Below are positions 1 through 9,298 of a DNA stretch of 64,000 nucleotides, one piece after another. This DNA is from Rhodobacteraceae bacterium Alg238-R152 (GTDB taxonomy: Bacteria > Pseudomonadota > Alphaproteobacteria > Rhodobacterales > Rhodobacteraceae), in assembly GCA_900537125.1 (NCBI GenBank), contig UNRJ01000007.1:124001-188000 (forward strand), in the 5' to 3' direction. Under the pieces are notes generated by a model. It was not told where the DNA came from, made no database searches, and was given only the letters and a program-made list of their open reading frames with translations. The first letter of the stretch is position 1; every line of letters begins with the position of its first letter. The translations under genes were made by a program, and so were the position numbers.

Positions 1-1187
1 AGCTGCATGGTTTTGAGGAGCGGCTGACCACAGACATCTATCCGCCGGATTTTGGCTGGACGCCGGATTATCGCAAGCCCGGCGAGCGCATCGAGTGGTG
101 GTATCACAACATGGGCAGCGTGACCGGCGCCGGCGTGGCAGAGATTTCCAATCAGATGGAGTATGACGACGAGGTTGCTTACCATGCTACGCGTAAGGTT
201 TATGATCTGGCGCGCGCGCAGGATACGCGGCCTTGGTGTTTGACGGTCAGCTTTACGCATCCACATGATCCCTATGTGGCGCGCCAGAAATACTGGGATT
301 TGTACGAGGACTGTGACCATCTTCTACCCGAAGTGGGGGCCATCCCCTATGAGGAGCAAGACGCGCATTCCAAGCGGATTTTTGATGCCAATGACTGGCG
401 CAGTTTTGACATTACCAATGAAAACACTCGCCGCAGTCGCCGGGCCTATTTTGCCAACATCAGTTATTTGGATGACAAAATTGGTGAGGTGATGGAGGCG
501 CTGGAGTCCACGCGACAAGAGGCTGTGATCCTGTTTGTCAGCGACCACGGTGATATGCTCGGCGAGCGCGGGTTGTGGTTCAAGATGAGCTTTTATGAGG
601 GTTCCAGCCGGGTGCCAATGATGGTGGCCGCACCGTCGATGGAACCTGGGTTGGTGACCACACCGGTTAGCAACATCGATGTCTGTCCAACGCTCTGTGA
701 GTTGGCGGGTGTGAGCATGGAAGAGGTCATGCCCTGGACTACAGGTGAGAGCCTGGTGCATTTGGGGCAGGGAGGAGAACGCGATACGCCGGTGATGATG
801 GAATATGCCGCGGAGGCGACGTATGCGCCAATGGTGTCGCTGCGTTATGGCAAGTGGAAGTACAATCGCTGTGCACTCGACCCGGATCAGCTGTTTGACT
901 TGGAGGCTGATCCACATGAGCTGATCAATTTGGTGGAGGAACCCGCGCATCAGGGCACTGTGCAGACGTTGCGGGCCAAATCGGAAGCACGCTGGGATCT
1001 GGCGGCGTTTGATGCCGCCGTGCGAGAAAGTCAGGCGCGGCGTTGGGTCGTCTATGAAGCGTTGCGTGTAGGTGGTTACTTCCCATGGGATTATCAGCCA
1101 CTGCAAAAGGCCTCTGAGCGCTACATGCGCAACCACATGGACCTGAACGAGGTGGAAGAACGCCAACGGTTTCCGCGTGGAGAATAA
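1..1187 (+). CDS. betC: Choline sulfatase, 3' part (5' end outside window)
   Basis: The reading frame is already open at the left edge (codons in phase with base 3) and runs to TAA at 1185-1187, leaving about 394 codons of a roughly 500-residue enzyme. The visible part holds the alkaline-phosphatase-fold sulfatase core, including the metal-site segment SDHGDMLGERG near nt 540 and the FYEGSSRVPMM segment that follows it, and the C-terminal extension typical of choline sulfatases. The N-terminal C-x-P-x-R formylglycine motif lies upstream of the window, so catalysis cannot be checked here. Family role: hydrolysis of choline-O-sulfate to choline and sulfate, which feeds BetA and BetB just downstream. 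An internal ATG at 111 is not the real start because coding sequence continues in frame before it. Confidence 0.93.
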   Translation, partial: LHGFEERLTTDIYPPDFGWTPDYRKPGERIEWWYHNMGSVTGAGVAEISNQMEYDDEVAYHATRKVYDLARAQDTRPWCLTVSFTHPHDPYVARQKYWDLYEDCDHLLPEVGAIPYEEQDAHSKRIFDANDWRSFDITNENTRRSRRAYFANISYLDDKIGEVMEALESTRQEAVILFVSDHGDMLGERGLWFKMSFYEGSSRVPMMVAAPSMEPGLVTTPVSNIDVCPTLCELAGVSMEEVMPWTTGESLVHLGQGGERDTPVMMEYAAEATYAPMVSLRYGKWKYNRCALDPDQLFDLEADPHELINLVEEPAHQGTVQTLRAKSEARWDLAAFDAAVRESQARRWVVYEALRVGGYFPWDYQPLQKASERYMRNHMDLNEVEERQRFPRGE

Positions 1188-1259
1188 TGCGGCACACGCA
1201 ACAGTAGATTGTTAAGGCTTCTCGCCGTAGGCTGCGCGCAACGCGAAGGGGAGAGATCT

Positions 1260-1916
1260 ATGACTTTGAAATTGTTAAGTTTGGCGGCGGGTGTTGTGGC
1301 GTTGGGCGGTGCAGTACAGGCGCAGATGTTTATTGATAGCGGGACAAAAAGTGGCACTCGGGGAGAGCCAATTGAAGACGTCGCCATGCTGCACAGCTGT
1401 ATTTTTGAAACAGAGGTGCCGAGCTGTCAACTGACGAGCAACGGGTTCACCTATTACGTGAGCTGGAATGAGCCGACGCCAAGCTACATTGTCGAGGCGA
1501 TGGGTACGTTGCATGTAAACGCCCCCCTGTGGCTGCGGGCAGATATTGTGGAGATGGGGGACATGTCGGCGGAGCTGGCAGTGCATGCGTTCCGCCACGA
1601 TCCTTCTCTGGACCCATATGCCGAAATCCGCGCCAACCTGCAGGGCCAATGGGTGTTTGCCGCTGATCCTGCCTACACATCGAGCGTCTGGGGCGATCAG
1701 GTGACTGAGGAGGTCAATGGGGACTATTCGTCGGAGTACACGCTGCAATTGGCCGACAGCTGCGAGAAATCAAACGGGCAGGGGCCGGTGATGATTGCGC
1801 ATATCAACCCTTGGGATGAGCCCCCTTGCATGATTATTGAAGCGGTTACTGCCGACAAAATGATCATGCAGTTGGCCGGAGGGGACGGGACGCTGTACAA
1901 ATACGTGCGTCCGTAA
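1260..1916 (+). CDS. Secreted hypothetical protein
   Basis: This 218-residue protein starts at ATG 1260 behind a GGGGAGAG ribosome site; an in-frame ATG at 1209 has no such site and would place extra residues before an obvious signal peptide (MTLKLLSLAAGVVALGGAVQAQ). The mature part has scattered cysteines (LHSCIF, VPSCQL, ADSCEK, PPCMII), as expected of a periplasmic or exported protein with disulfides. I recognise no catalytic motif. It follows betC by 72 bp on the same strand and could be co-transcribed with it, but a role in betaine metabolism is only a guess from position. Confidence 0.72.
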   Translation: MTLKLLSLAAGVVALGGAVQAQMFIDSGTKSGTRGEPIEDVAMLHSCIFETEVPSCQLTSNGFTYYVSWNEPTPSYIVEAMGTLHVNAPLWLRADIVEMGDMSAELAVHAFRHDPSLDPYAEIRANLQGQWVFAADPAYTSSVWGDQVTEEVNGDYSSEYTLQLADSCEKSNGQGPVMIAHINPWDEPPCMIIEAVTADKMIMQLAGGDGTLYKYVRP

Positions 1917-1917
1917 G

Positions 1918-1985
1918 TTTCTTTTTGCCCCAAATATCCCGGGGGAGTCGCGCATCGCGCGGCGGGGGCTGGCCCCCAACTCTCA
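1918..1985. repeat. Roseobacter-type intergenic repeat, copy 1
   Basis: Read on the minus strand this stretch has GGGGGCCAGCCCCC, then a GCGCGATGCGCG self-complementary part, then CCCCCGGGATATTTGGGG (plus-strand core CCCCAAATATCC at 1928-1939). The core CCCCGRGATATTTGGGG recurs in opposite orientation at about 20515-20534. It lies between convergent genes (1260-1916 plus, betI minus). I know similar GC-rich hairpins ending in GGATATTT as common intergenic elements in Rhodobacterales; a terminator-like role is inference. Confidence 0.5.
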
Positions 1986-1990
1986 GCAGG

Positions 1991-2575
1991 TCAGTCCTGT
2001 GACTGAATCATGAGGTCCGCCACTTCGCGGGCCTCTTTGCGTGCTTGGGCTGGGTTCAGTGGCGTGTCGCATTGCGCAGCCTCCAGCCAAACCCCGTCCA
2101 TATAACATTGCAGTGCTTCACGCAGGGTTTCGCGGCGCTCCTCTGGCACCAGCGTACGCAGTTCCGCGCGAAAATGTGCGGTTACACGGGCCCGGTTGAT
2201 GCGGTGAAGGCGTTGCAGGCTTTCTGCGTAAGGCGCATTGGCCCAAAACTGAATCCAGATTGAACACTGCTCGTTGGTGAAAAGCCGGTCAGAAAAGTTC
2301 GCATCAATCACCGCCATAAGCCGGTCATGCGGGGTTTTGGCAGTGGCGTAGCGCTCCAGCATGGCATTTTTGAGCTGCGAAAGCAGGCGGCGCATTGTGG
2401 CCTCCATCAGCTTTTCCTTGGAGCCAAAATAGTAATTGATCGAGGCGGCGGATGCGCCGGCCTCTGCGGCAATTTCCGCCATAGTCACAACGGCATAGCC
2501 GCGCTTGTGCACAGCCGTGATGGTGGCGTTGATCAACTCTTCATGTCGGATATCGCGGATACGTGTACGGCCCAT
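1991..2575 (-). CDS. betI: TetR-family repressor BetI
   Basis: The 194-residue protein has an N-terminal TetR helix-turn-helix (about residues 30-59, AEIAAEAGASAASINYYFGS) and a ligand-binding helical domain with the BetI-typical segments CSIWIQFWANAP and CYMDGVWLEA. Family role: choline-responsive repressor of the betaine synthesis genes. It is divergent from betB with 157 bp between the start codons, and this gap contains a strong dyad (2631-2648) that is a plausible operator. Length agrees with known BetI proteins (about 195). Start ATG at 2575 gives the usual short basic N-terminus. Confidence 0.93.
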   Translation of the reverse strand: MGRTRIRDIRHEELINATITAVHKRGYAVVTMAEIAAEAGASAASINYYFGSKEKLMEATMRRLLSQLKNAMLERYATAKTPHDRLMAVIDANFSDRLFTNEQCSIWIQFWANAPYAESLQRLHRINRARVTAHFRAELRTLVPEERRETLREALQCYMDGVWLEAAQCDTPLNPAQARKEAREVADLMIQSQD

Positions 2576-2630
2576 GGCGCCACTTTAGCGAGATCGCCGG
2601 GAGGGGCAATGTTGTTGTATCAATAAAAAA

Positions 2631-2648
2631 TTGAAATGATCATTTAAA
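2631..2648. promoter_or_regulatory. Dyad in betI-betB divergent promoter, candidate BetI operator
   Basis: AAATGATCATTT at 2634-2645 is a perfect 12-bp palindrome; adding the outer TT/AA pairs gives an 18-bp site with one mismatched pair. It sits 55 bp upstream of the betI start and 85 bp upstream of the betB start in otherwise AT-rich sequence, which is where a TetR-family repressor of both genes would act. Confidence 0.5.
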
Positions 2649-2732
2649 AAATAGACTTGTGATGTTAGTTTGTCTGCCAGATTGAGAATCCGCGGCCTCC
2701 TGAGAGGGGACGGCGTAGAAAAGGAAGACGCG

Positions 2733-4184
2733 ATGCAGCTGCAACCAACGGCCAGCCATTTCATCAACGGGGCGTATGTTGAGGACACTGAGGGCACTCA
2801 GATCGACATCATCTACCCGGCAACAGGTGAGGTGATCGGCAAGGTGCATGCGGCGACGCCCGCAATCATTGCGCAAGCGTTGGACAGCGCCAAAGCAGGT
2901 CAGAAGATCTGGGCTGCGATGTCTGGCCGAGACCGAGGGCGTATTCTAAGCCGAGCGGCGGCACTGATCATGGAAAGGAACCATGATTTGTCGGTGTTGG
3001 AGACCTATGACACTGGCAAACCGTATCAGGAAACCATAGCGGTGGATGCCACCAGTGGCGCGGATGCATTGGAGTATTTTGGCGGCTTGGCGGGCAGCCT
3101 GACGGGCGAGCATATCCCGCTGGGAGAAGATTGGGTTTACACTGTACGTGAACCGCTGGGCGTATGCGTGGGCATTGGTGCGTGGAACTACCCAACACAG
3201 ATTGCCTGCTGGAAAGGTGCACCGGCGCTGGCCTGTGGCAATTCAATGGTGTTCAAACCGTCCGAGAGTACACCGATGTGCGCCCTAAAAGTGGCGGAAA
3301 TTCTGCACGAGGCGGGTGTGCCTGCGGGCGTGTACAACGTCATTCAAGGCATGGGCGAGGTTGGCGCAGCATTGGTGAATGACCCGCGTGTGGACAAAGT
3401 GAGCCTGACCGGATCGGTGCCAACCGGCAAGAAGGTCTATGCGGCAGCCGCCAGCCATATGAAACATGTGACCATGGAGCTTGGCGGGAAATCTCCACTG
3501 GTTGTCTTTGACGATGCCGATGTCGAGAACGCTGTTGGTGGCGCCATCTTGGGCAACTTCTACAGTTCGGGTCAGGTGTGTTCCAACGGCACACGGGTGT
3601 TTGTTCAGAAAGGCATCAAGGAGACATTCCTAACCCGGTTGGCAGAGCGTCTGGCCACAGCCGTGATTGGGGATCCGTTAGATGAAGCAACCAGTTTTGG
3701 ACCAATGGTCTCCGAGCGGCAGATGAACATCGTATTAGGCTATATGTCCAAGGGTGTTGAAGAGGGCGCGCGGCTGATCTGTGGCGGCAAACGCATTGAC
3801 CGAGAGGGGTTTTATCTGGAACCAACGGTGTTTGCGGATGTGAGCGACGACATGACCATTGCGCGGGAAGAAATCTTTGGCCCGGTCATGTCGGTGTTGG
3901 ATTTTGACACCGAAGAGGAAGTGATTGCGCGGGCCAATGACACCGAGTTTGGTCTGTCTGCCGGGGTGTTTACCTCTGATCTGTCGCGTGGTCACCGCGT
4001 GATTGGCCAGTTGGAGGCGGGCAGTTGCTTTATCAACTCCTACAACGATGCGCCGGTGGAAGCGCCGTTTGGTGGGGTGAAGAACTCCGGCGTAGGGCGT
4101 GAAAACTCCAAAGAAGCGATCAATCACTACAGCCAAGTAAAATCTGTCTACGTGCGCATGGGCGACGTGGAAGCGCCCTACTAA
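2733..4184 (+). CDS. betB: Betaine aldehyde dehydrogenase
   Basis: This 483-residue NAD(P)-dependent aldehyde dehydrogenase converts betaine aldehyde to glycine betaine in the cytoplasm. Visible signature residues are N152 in AWNYP, K175 in VFKPSE, general base E249 in MELGGKSP and nucleophile C283 in [10 protein letters not shown], the latter form being typical of BetB. Start ATG 2733 was chosen over an ORF start at 2670 because of the upstream AAAAGGAAGA ribosome site and the family N-terminus. betA begins 36 bp after the stop, so the two form an operon. Divergent from betI, which probably represses it. Confidence 0.96.
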   Translation: MQLQPTASHFINGAYVEDTEGTQIDIIYPATGEVIGKVHAATPAIIAQALDSAKAGQKIWAAMSGRDRGRILSRAAALIMERNHDLSVLETYDTGKPYQETIAVDATSGADALEYFGGLAGSLTGEHIPLGEDWVYTVREPLGVCVGIGAWNYPTQIACWKGAPALACGNSMVFKPSESTPMCALKVAEILHEAGVPAGVYNVIQGMGEVGAALVNDPRVDKVSLTGSVPTGKKVYAAAASHMKHVTMELGGKSPLVVFDDADVENAVGGAILGNFYSSGQVCSNGTRVFVQKGIKETFLTRLAERLATAVIGDPLDEATSFGPMVSERQMNIVLGYMSKGVEEGARLICGGKRIDREGFYLEPTVFADVSDDMTIAREEIFGPVMSVLDFDTEEEVIARANDTEFGLSAGVFTSDLSRGHRVIGQLEAGSCFINSYNDAPVEAPFGGVKNSGVGRENSKEAINHYSQVKSVYVRMGDVEAPY

Positions 4185-4220
4185 TTGCCGGCGTTGGCGG
4201 CTCTGTCAGGAAAGATAAAG

Positions 4221-5876
4221 ATGCAGGCAGATTATGTGATTGTTGGCGCAGGTTCGGCGGGGTGCGCAATGGCGTATCGGCTGAGTGAAGCGGGCAAGTC
4301 GGTTCTGGTAATCGAACACGGTGGGACCGACGCGGGACCGTTTATTCAGATGCCGGCGGCACTGAGCTATCCAATGAACATGAGCCTCTATGACTGGGGT
4401 TACAAAACGCAACCTGAGCCACATTTGGGCGGGCGTACGTTGGTGTGCCCTCGTGGTAAGGTGATTGGTGGGTCAAGCTCGATCAATGGCATGGTCTATG
4501 TGCGCGGCCACGCGGGAGATTACGACCACTGGGCCGAAAGTGGCGCGGACGGTTGGGCCTATGCGGATGTGTTGCCGTATTTCAAACGCATGGAAAACTG
4601 GCATGAAAGCGGTCAGGGCGGAGATCCGGATTGGCGCGGCTCCGACGGGCCGTTGCATATCAGCCGTGGTCCACGCACCAATCCATTGCATGCGGCGTTT
4701 GTAGAGGCCGGGCGACAAGCAGGCTATCCGGTGACGGAGGACTACAACGGCGAACAGCAAGAGGGCTTTGGCCCGATGGAGATGACCGTTCACAAGGGGC
4801 AGCGCTGGTCAGCAGCAAATGCCTATCTCAAGCCAGCGCTGAAACGTGACAACTGTGAGCTTGTAAAAGGGCTCGCGCGGCGTGTTGTCATGGAGAACGG
4901 TCGGGCCGTGGGCGTGGAGATCGAACGTGGCAGTCAGGTTCAAGTGATCCGCGCCAACGCCGAGGTGATCCTTTCGGCGTCCTCGTTGAACTCCCCGAAG
5001 CTGTTGATGCTGTCTGGCATTGGTCCAGCGGCGCATTTGGCAGAACATGGTATCGATGTGGTCGCGGATCGGGGTGGTGTGGGGCAGAACCTCCAGGATC
5101 ACCTCGAAGTATATATGCAGATGGCCTGCAAACAGCCGATCACGCTGTACAAATATTGGAACCTGATCGGCAAAGGATTGATTGGGGCACAGTGGCTGTT
5201 TACCAAGACCGGTCTTGGGGCGTCCAACCAGTTCGAAAGCGCGGCGTTTATTCGGTCTCGTGCAGGGATCTCCTACCCGGACATTCAGTATCATTTCCTG
5301 CCGATTGCAGTACGCTATGACGGGCAAGTGGCCGCAGAAGGGCATGGGTTTCAAGCACATGTGGGGCCAATGCGCTCACCGTCGCGTGGTGCTGTCACGC
5401 TGGCCTCCGCAGATCCCAAAGACGCGCCAAACATCTTCTTCAACTATATGTCGACCGAACAGGATTGGGAGGATTTCCGGACGTGTATCCGCCTGACACG
5501 CGAGATTTTTGCACAAGAGGCGTTTGAGCCCTACGTCAAAAGTGAAATCCAGCCGGGTGCGGATTTACAGTCGGATGACGAGATCGACAGCTTCATTCGG
5601 GAACATGCGGAGAGCGCCTATCATCCCTGTGGGACATGCAAGATGGGCAGCGCGGATGATCCAATGGCGGTGGTCGACAGCGAATGCCGGGTGATTGGTG
5701 TGGACGGGTTGCGCGTGGCGGACAGCTCGATTTTTCCGCGTATCACCAATGGCAACCTCAACGGGCCGTCGATCATGACCGGAGAGAAGGCGTCAGATCA
5801 CATTCTAGGGCGTCGTTTGCCATCGTCCAATGCTGTTCCGTGGTTTCATCCTGAGGCAGCAAAGTCGCAGCGGTGA
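4221..5876 (+). CDS. betA: Choline dehydrogenase (GMC flavoenzyme)
   Basis: A 551-residue glucose-methanol-choline oxidoreductase. The FAD-binding GAGSAG motif is at residues 9-14, followed by the GMC signatures around [14 protein letters not shown] and [17 protein letters not shown], and the C-terminal catalytic region with H468 in [10 protein letters not shown] and the [15 protein letters not shown] segment. It oxidises choline to betaine aldehyde, usually membrane associated. Start ATG 4221 follows a CAGGAAAG ribosome site; a TTG at 4185 directly after the betB stop is in frame but would add residues before the dinucleotide fold. Last gene of the betBA operon. Confidence 0.95.
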   Translation: MQADYVIVGAGSAGCAMAYRLSEAGKSVLVIEHGGTDAGPFIQMPAALSYPMNMSLYDWGYKTQPEPHLGGRTLVCPRGKVIGGSSSINGMVYVRGHAGDYDHWAESGADGWAYADVLPYFKRMENWHESGQGGDPDWRGSDGPLHISRGPRTNPLHAAFVEAGRQAGYPVTEDYNGEQQEGFGPMEMTVHKGQRWSAANAYLKPALKRDNCELVKGLARRVVMENGRAVGVEIERGSQVQVIRANAEVILSASSLNSPKLLMLSGIGPAAHLAEHGIDVVADRGGVGQNLQDHLEVYMQMACKQPITLYKYWNLIGKGLIGAQWLFTKTGLGASNQFESAAFIRSRAGISYPDIQYHFLPIAVRYDGQVAAEGHGFQAHVGPMRSPSRGAVTLASADPKDAPNIFFNYMSTEQDWEDFRTCIRLTREIFAQEAFEPYVKSEIQPGADLQSDDEIDSFIREHAESAYHPCGTCKMGSADDPMAVVDSECRVIGVDGLRVADSSIFPRITNGNLNGPSIMTGEKASDHILGRRLPSSNAVPWFHPEAAKSQR

Positions 5877-5969
5877 TGCGCCATTTGGCAAGGGAATTGA
5901 TCGGAGTCAAAGCGGGAGACTTCGACGCTGGGCTAGGGTGTGTGCGACCCATTGATAAGGAGCGCAAAC

Positions 5970-6209
5970 ATGGCAAACACCCCACATGAGCTGGCAGAGG
6001 AATTTCCCGAATTTGTTGAAAAAATGCATGACCTGAAGGTCAGCGATAAGCATTTTGTGAAGCTGGCAGACGACTACCATGAGTTGAACCGAAAGGTACA
6101 CGCGGCCGAAACCAATGTGGCTCCGCGTGAGGAGCTTTCAGAGGTTGATCTGCGTAAGCGCCGCAGCACTCTCAAAGATGAGATCTATGCCTACCTGAAA
6201 GCCAACTAA
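5970..6209 (+). CDS. DUF465 (YdcH-like) small protein
   Basis: A 79-residue charged, helical protein with the DUF465 pattern: EFPEFVEKMHDLKVSDKHF, then DDYHELNR near the middle and LRKRRSTLKDEIYAYL at the end. Such proteins are common in alphaproteobacteria and are of unknown function; a two-helix coiled coil is expected. Start ATG 5970 has a TAAGGAG ribosome site 8 bases upstream, so an in-frame upstream start at 5940 is unlikely. It is followed by an intrinsic terminator and sits 93 bp after betA, probably as its own unit. Confidence 0.85.
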   Translation: MANTPHELAEEFPEFVEKMHDLKVSDKHFVKLADDYHELNRKVHAAETNVAPREELSEVDLRKRRSTLKDEIYAYLKAN

Positions 6210-6240
6210 GCGGTTTTGGCCTCGGTGTATTATTAAGGAC

Positions 6241-6271
6241 GGCGGCTGCGAAAGCGGTCGCCTTTTCTTTT
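6241..6271 (+). terminator. Intrinsic terminator after DUF465 gene
   Basis: GGCGGCTGC and GCGGTCGCC (6241-6262) form a 9-bp stem with two G-U pairs around a GAAA loop, followed by TTTTCTTTT. It separates the plus-strand DUF465 gene from the convergent pccR gene. Confidence 0.8.
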
Positions 6272-7670
6272 AGTCCACGTCGTAAGGCAGAACGCCGCGG
6301 GCGTTTTCGTTGATGGTCAGGCGGCGTTCCAGCGGCGGCACGGAGCGTTGGTGGCAATGGGTGCGCTCACAAATACGGCAAGAAATTCCAATCGGTTCAA
6401 AGGCTTGAGGATTGTCGAGTTCCATATGGTCCGCATAAACCAGAGCATCAGCGTGGCGGATCTCACAGCCCAACGCGATGGCATATCGGCGCACGGGGGC
6501 ATCAAAGTGGCCGCCGGATTTGGAGACGTCCCGCGCCAGTGAGATGTAGCGAACACCATCCGGGGTTTCGGCCAATTGCCGCAGGAATCGTCCCGGCGTT
6601 TCAAAGGCACGGTGTACGTTCCAAAGTGGGCAAGCGCCACCGAAGCGCGCAAATTGCAGACGGGTTGCGGAATGTCGCTTGGTGATGGTTCCGGCTTGAT
6701 CAACACGCACAAAAAAGAAGGGAATGCCCTTGTTTCCGGGGCGTTGCAGAGTGGAAAGACGGTGCGCGATCTGCTCGATTGAAGCGCCAAACCGGTTGGA
6801 GAGCAATTCTAGATCGTGGCGGGTTTCCCGCGCGGTATCCAAGAAGGCGCCATAAGGCATAAGTGCGGCACCGGCGTAATAATTTGCAAGACCAATTTTG
6901 GCAATAGAGCGGGCGGCGTCGGATTGGAAGCGGGCAAAATCCAGTGTGGCTTCAAGCAGTTGGCCGTTTTTCAGAAGGGCAACTTGTAAGAGCAATTGGA
7001 AAGTTTGGGTTTCCGGCTGGGCGTAGCGGGAGATTTGCAGACGCTGCTGTTCGGCGTCGTAGAGGCGCAGTTGGTCGATGTCGGTGAAGGCGACAGAAAT
7101 GCCAGTTTCTTTCAAGGTTGCGAGGGCGGCGGCGCGGATTCCGCCGTGTTCCACCGCTCCCTTTGCAAAGCGTTCAGCGGCGTGGTCGACGGCGTCTATG
7201 TAGTTGTCGCAATAGTGAAAAAAGTCACGCACCTCGTCCCAGGGGCTGGCCTGCATTTGTACGTCTTGACGCCCGAGAGCCTCATCAAGGGAAGCAAGGC
7301 GTTCGTGGGTTTGGCGATAGGCGCGGTGTAATTCCAGAAAGGCGCGGGCCAAGGCGGGGGCGTTGGAGGCGGTCAGGCGCAGGTCGGCGAGAGGAGCGGA
7401 GGTTTCGGCCAGCACGGGATCAGCCAAGGCTTCGCGCATGTCAGAGACAAGGCGTTCGCTGTCTCCTGTGCTTAACTCTGTGACATCTAAGCCAAATTCC
7501 TGCGCCAGAGCCAGAACAACCGTGGTGGAGACCGGCCGGTTGTTGTTTTCCATCTGGTTCAGATAGGGCAGCGAAACCCCGAGTTTTTGGGCGAAATCTT
7601 TTTGCGTGAGCGTCAGCCGCGTGCGGATTTCGCGTAGTTTGGCGCCTGCGTAGAGCTTCTGCGTGGGCAT
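6270..7670 (-). CDS. pccR: Short-chain fatty acyl-CoA regulator PccR (ScfR family)
   Basis: A 466-residue protein with an N-terminal XRE-type HTH (about residues 8-60, LTQKDFAQKLGVSLPYLNQM), a central helical/IrrE-like region and a C-terminal part with a CRICERTHC cysteine cluster, as in the RamB/ScfR/DUF2083 family. In Rhodobacter sphaeroides PccR controls pccB in response to propionyl-CoA supply and acts at TTTGCAAA sites (established). Start ATG 7670 has a perfect GGAGG at 7676-7680; the longer ORF to 7712 would cover the TTTGCAAA-like sites. It lies 1.6 kb from pccB with an exporter gene between. Autoregulation is likely from the sites just upstream. Confidence 0.88.
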   Translation of the reverse strand: MPTQKLYAGAKLREIRTRLTLTQKDFAQKLGVSLPYLNQMENNNRPVSTTVVLALAQEFGLDVTELSTGDSERLVSDMREALADPVLAETSAPLADLRLTASNAPALARAFLELHRAYRQTHERLASLDEALGRQDVQMQASPWDEVRDFFHYCDNYIDAVDHAAERFAKGAVEHGGIRAAALATLKETGISVAFTDIDQLRLYDAEQQRLQISRYAQPETQTFQLLLQVALLKNGQLLEATLDFARFQSDAARSIAKIGLANYYAGAALMPYGAFLDTARETRHDLELLSNRFGASIEQIAHRLSTLQRPGNKGIPFFFVRVDQAGTITKRHSATRLQFARFGGACPLWNVHRAFETPGRFLRQLAETPDGVRYISLARDVSKSGGHFDAPVRRYAIALGCEIRHADALVYADHMELDNPQAFEPIGISCRICERTHCHQRSVPPLERRLTINENARGVLPYDVD

Positions 7671-7684
7671 GTGGTCCTCCCGGC

Positions 7685-7713
7685 TTGCATAGCTGCAAAG
7701 ATAGCTTTGCAAA
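7685..7713. promoter_or_regulatory. Candidate PccR sites upstream of pccR
   Basis: TTGCA-N4-TGCAA at 7685-7698 is followed by a perfect TTTGCAAA at 7706-7713, and GCAAAG (7695-7700) with CTTTGC (7705-7710) forms an inverted repeat. The group begins 14 bp upstream of the pccR start codon. TTTGCAAA is the half-site reported for PccR in R. sphaeroides; spacing here differs from the published TTTGCAAA-N4-TTTGCAAA. Confidence 0.6.
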
Positions 7714-7865
7714 CTTCGGGGCGCCAGAGGGGAAAAGCCTCTGCGGCGTTTGGTCGTTAACCGGCATTCTGAGGCCGATATTCACATCGGTATCGCGTCG
7801 GTTTTACGGCTGTTTTGCGGAGGTTGGGATCTGTGTCGCGCAGAAGTTAGCAGCGCGACATCAAG

Positions 7866-9080
7866 TCAGACACCAAGCCGTTTTTCACGGCGGACCACCA
7901 ACAGGATCGAAGTGACGCCCAGCACGGAGGTTGCAAGCATCAGCCACAACAGCGGGAAGGCGCCGGTGTCTGGTGTGAGCAGGGCACCTGCGAGAGCGGA
8001 GAGCGCTGCGCCGCCGCCAATCATGATCGCACCAGCAAGCCCCGAAGCTGTGCCCGCGAGATGGGGACGCACGGAGAGCGCGCCAGCGGTGGCATTGGGA
8101 ATGGCGAGGCCGTTGCCAATGCCAACAAAGGTCATAAAGCCGAAGAAGATTTCGGCGGAGCCATACCCAAAGGCAAAGAGCGAGAGTGAGGCTGCGACAC
8201 CCAAGCCGCAGATCGTGCAGCCTGCCAAAACCATGCGGTTGATGCCGACCCGTGCGGAGTAGCGGCCCGAGAGGAAGTTGCCGATGAAGTAGCCGACAGC
8301 GGGCGCACCAAAGTAGATGCCCATCTGTGCCGCATCCATACCAAACAGCTCGGTGGCCACAAACGGCGCCCCACCCAGATAGGCAAAGAACGCACCGGAG
8401 GTGAAGCCGTTGGCCGATGAGTACCCCCAAAACCGGGGGCTGGTCAGCAGCTCGGGATATTCGCGGAACTGTTGGCCAAGCGTGAGGCCGCTGCTGGATT
8501 TGGTTTCGCCCAGATCGCGCCATGTGAGCCAGAAGATTGCGACACCGGTGGCAAACAGCAGCCAGAAGCTGGCCTGCCACCCAAAGGCGCTGTCCAAGAG
8601 ACCGCCCATAGCGGGGCCAAGCATGGGGACCACGGTCATGCCCATGGTCACGTAGCCAATCATGGAGGCGGCCTCGTCAGCGGAGACCATGTCTCGCACC
8701 ACGGCGCGCGAGAGTACCATGGCAACCACCACGGCCGCTTGTAGCATGCGGAAGGTCAGAAAAATGGCGGCGTTAGGCGCGTAGATGCAGCCAAGTGTGG
8801 CCACTAGGAAGATTGCGAGGCCCGCAAGGATCACCGGACGGCGACCGAGTTTGTCGCTGATGGGGCCAACCACAATTTGCAGTACGGCATTGACGCCAAG
8901 ATAGACCGCAATGGAGAGCTGCATCACGCCATAGTCGGTGTTGAAGTATTCAGTCATCGACGGCAGGCTGGGCAGGAAGATGTTCATGCTCAAAGCCGAA
9001 ACCCCGGCCAGCAGGATCAGGGTGAAGATGTTTGGCGGTGTGCTACGGTCCAGAAATCGACCACGGACTAGGCTGCTCAT
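7866..9080 (-). CDS. Bcr/CflA-family MFS multidrug exporter
   Basis: A 404-residue major facilitator protein with about 12 hydrophobic segments. The motif-A region between TM2 and TM3 reads GPISDKLGRRPVILAG, and the first helix region SMNIFLPSLPSM is characteristic of the Bcr/CflA drug-resistance branch. It should be an inner-membrane proton-driven exporter; the substrate cannot be told from sequence. The gene is divergent from pccB (218 bp between starts) and follows pccR on the same strand orientation, so its promoter shares the pccB intergenic region and might be touched by PccR. Confidence 0.85.
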   Translation of the reverse strand: MSSLVRGRFLDRSTPPNIFTLILLAGVSALSMNIFLPSLPSMTEYFNTDYGVMQLSIAVYLGVNAVLQIVVGPISDKLGRRPVILAGLAIFLVATLGCIYAPNAAIFLTFRMLQAAVVVAMVLSRAVVRDMVSADEAASMIGYVTMGMTVVPMLGPAMGGLLDSAFGWQASFWLLFATGVAIFWLTWRDLGETKSSSGLTLGQQFREYPELLTSPRFWGYSSANGFTSGAFFAYLGGAPFVATELFGMDAAQMGIYFGAPAVGYFIGNFLSGRYSARVGINRMVLAGCTICGLGVAASLSLFAFGYGSAEIFFGFMTFVGIGNGLAIPNATAGALSVRPHLAGTASGLAGAIMIGGGAALSALAGALLTPDTGAFPLLWLMLATSVLGVTSILLVVRREKRLGV

Positions 9081-9140
9081 GCCCTAAGAGGTAGGAGCGC
9101 GGCCAGTGAATGTCCATGGATAAGTTTCATTTGTGAAGTA

Positions 9141-9198
9141 TTTGCAGTTTTGCAATTAGCCAGCCGTCGATAATCTGAGGTTTGCAAATTTGCCGAAA
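9141..9198. promoter_or_regulatory. Candidate PccR operator region of pccB
   Basis: Four TTTGC half-sites lie in two tandem pairs exactly 40 bp apart: TTTGCAGT (9141) with TTTGCAAT (9149), and the perfect TTTGCAAA (9181) with TTTGCCGA (9189). The first pair can also be read as TTGCA-N4-TGCAA, the same arrangement seen upstream of pccR, and the second contains the palindrome GCAAATTTGC. It is 100-160 bp upstream of the pccB start. Confidence 0.6.
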
Positions 9199-9298
9199 AT
9201 TCCTTTTGCAGGTGCAGCAAGGCGCGTATGGTGCCCGTCAAAGCCATAGGGGGCAGTGCGCGTTGCGCCTGTCCAAATCGACAAATGAGGGCCCCGCC

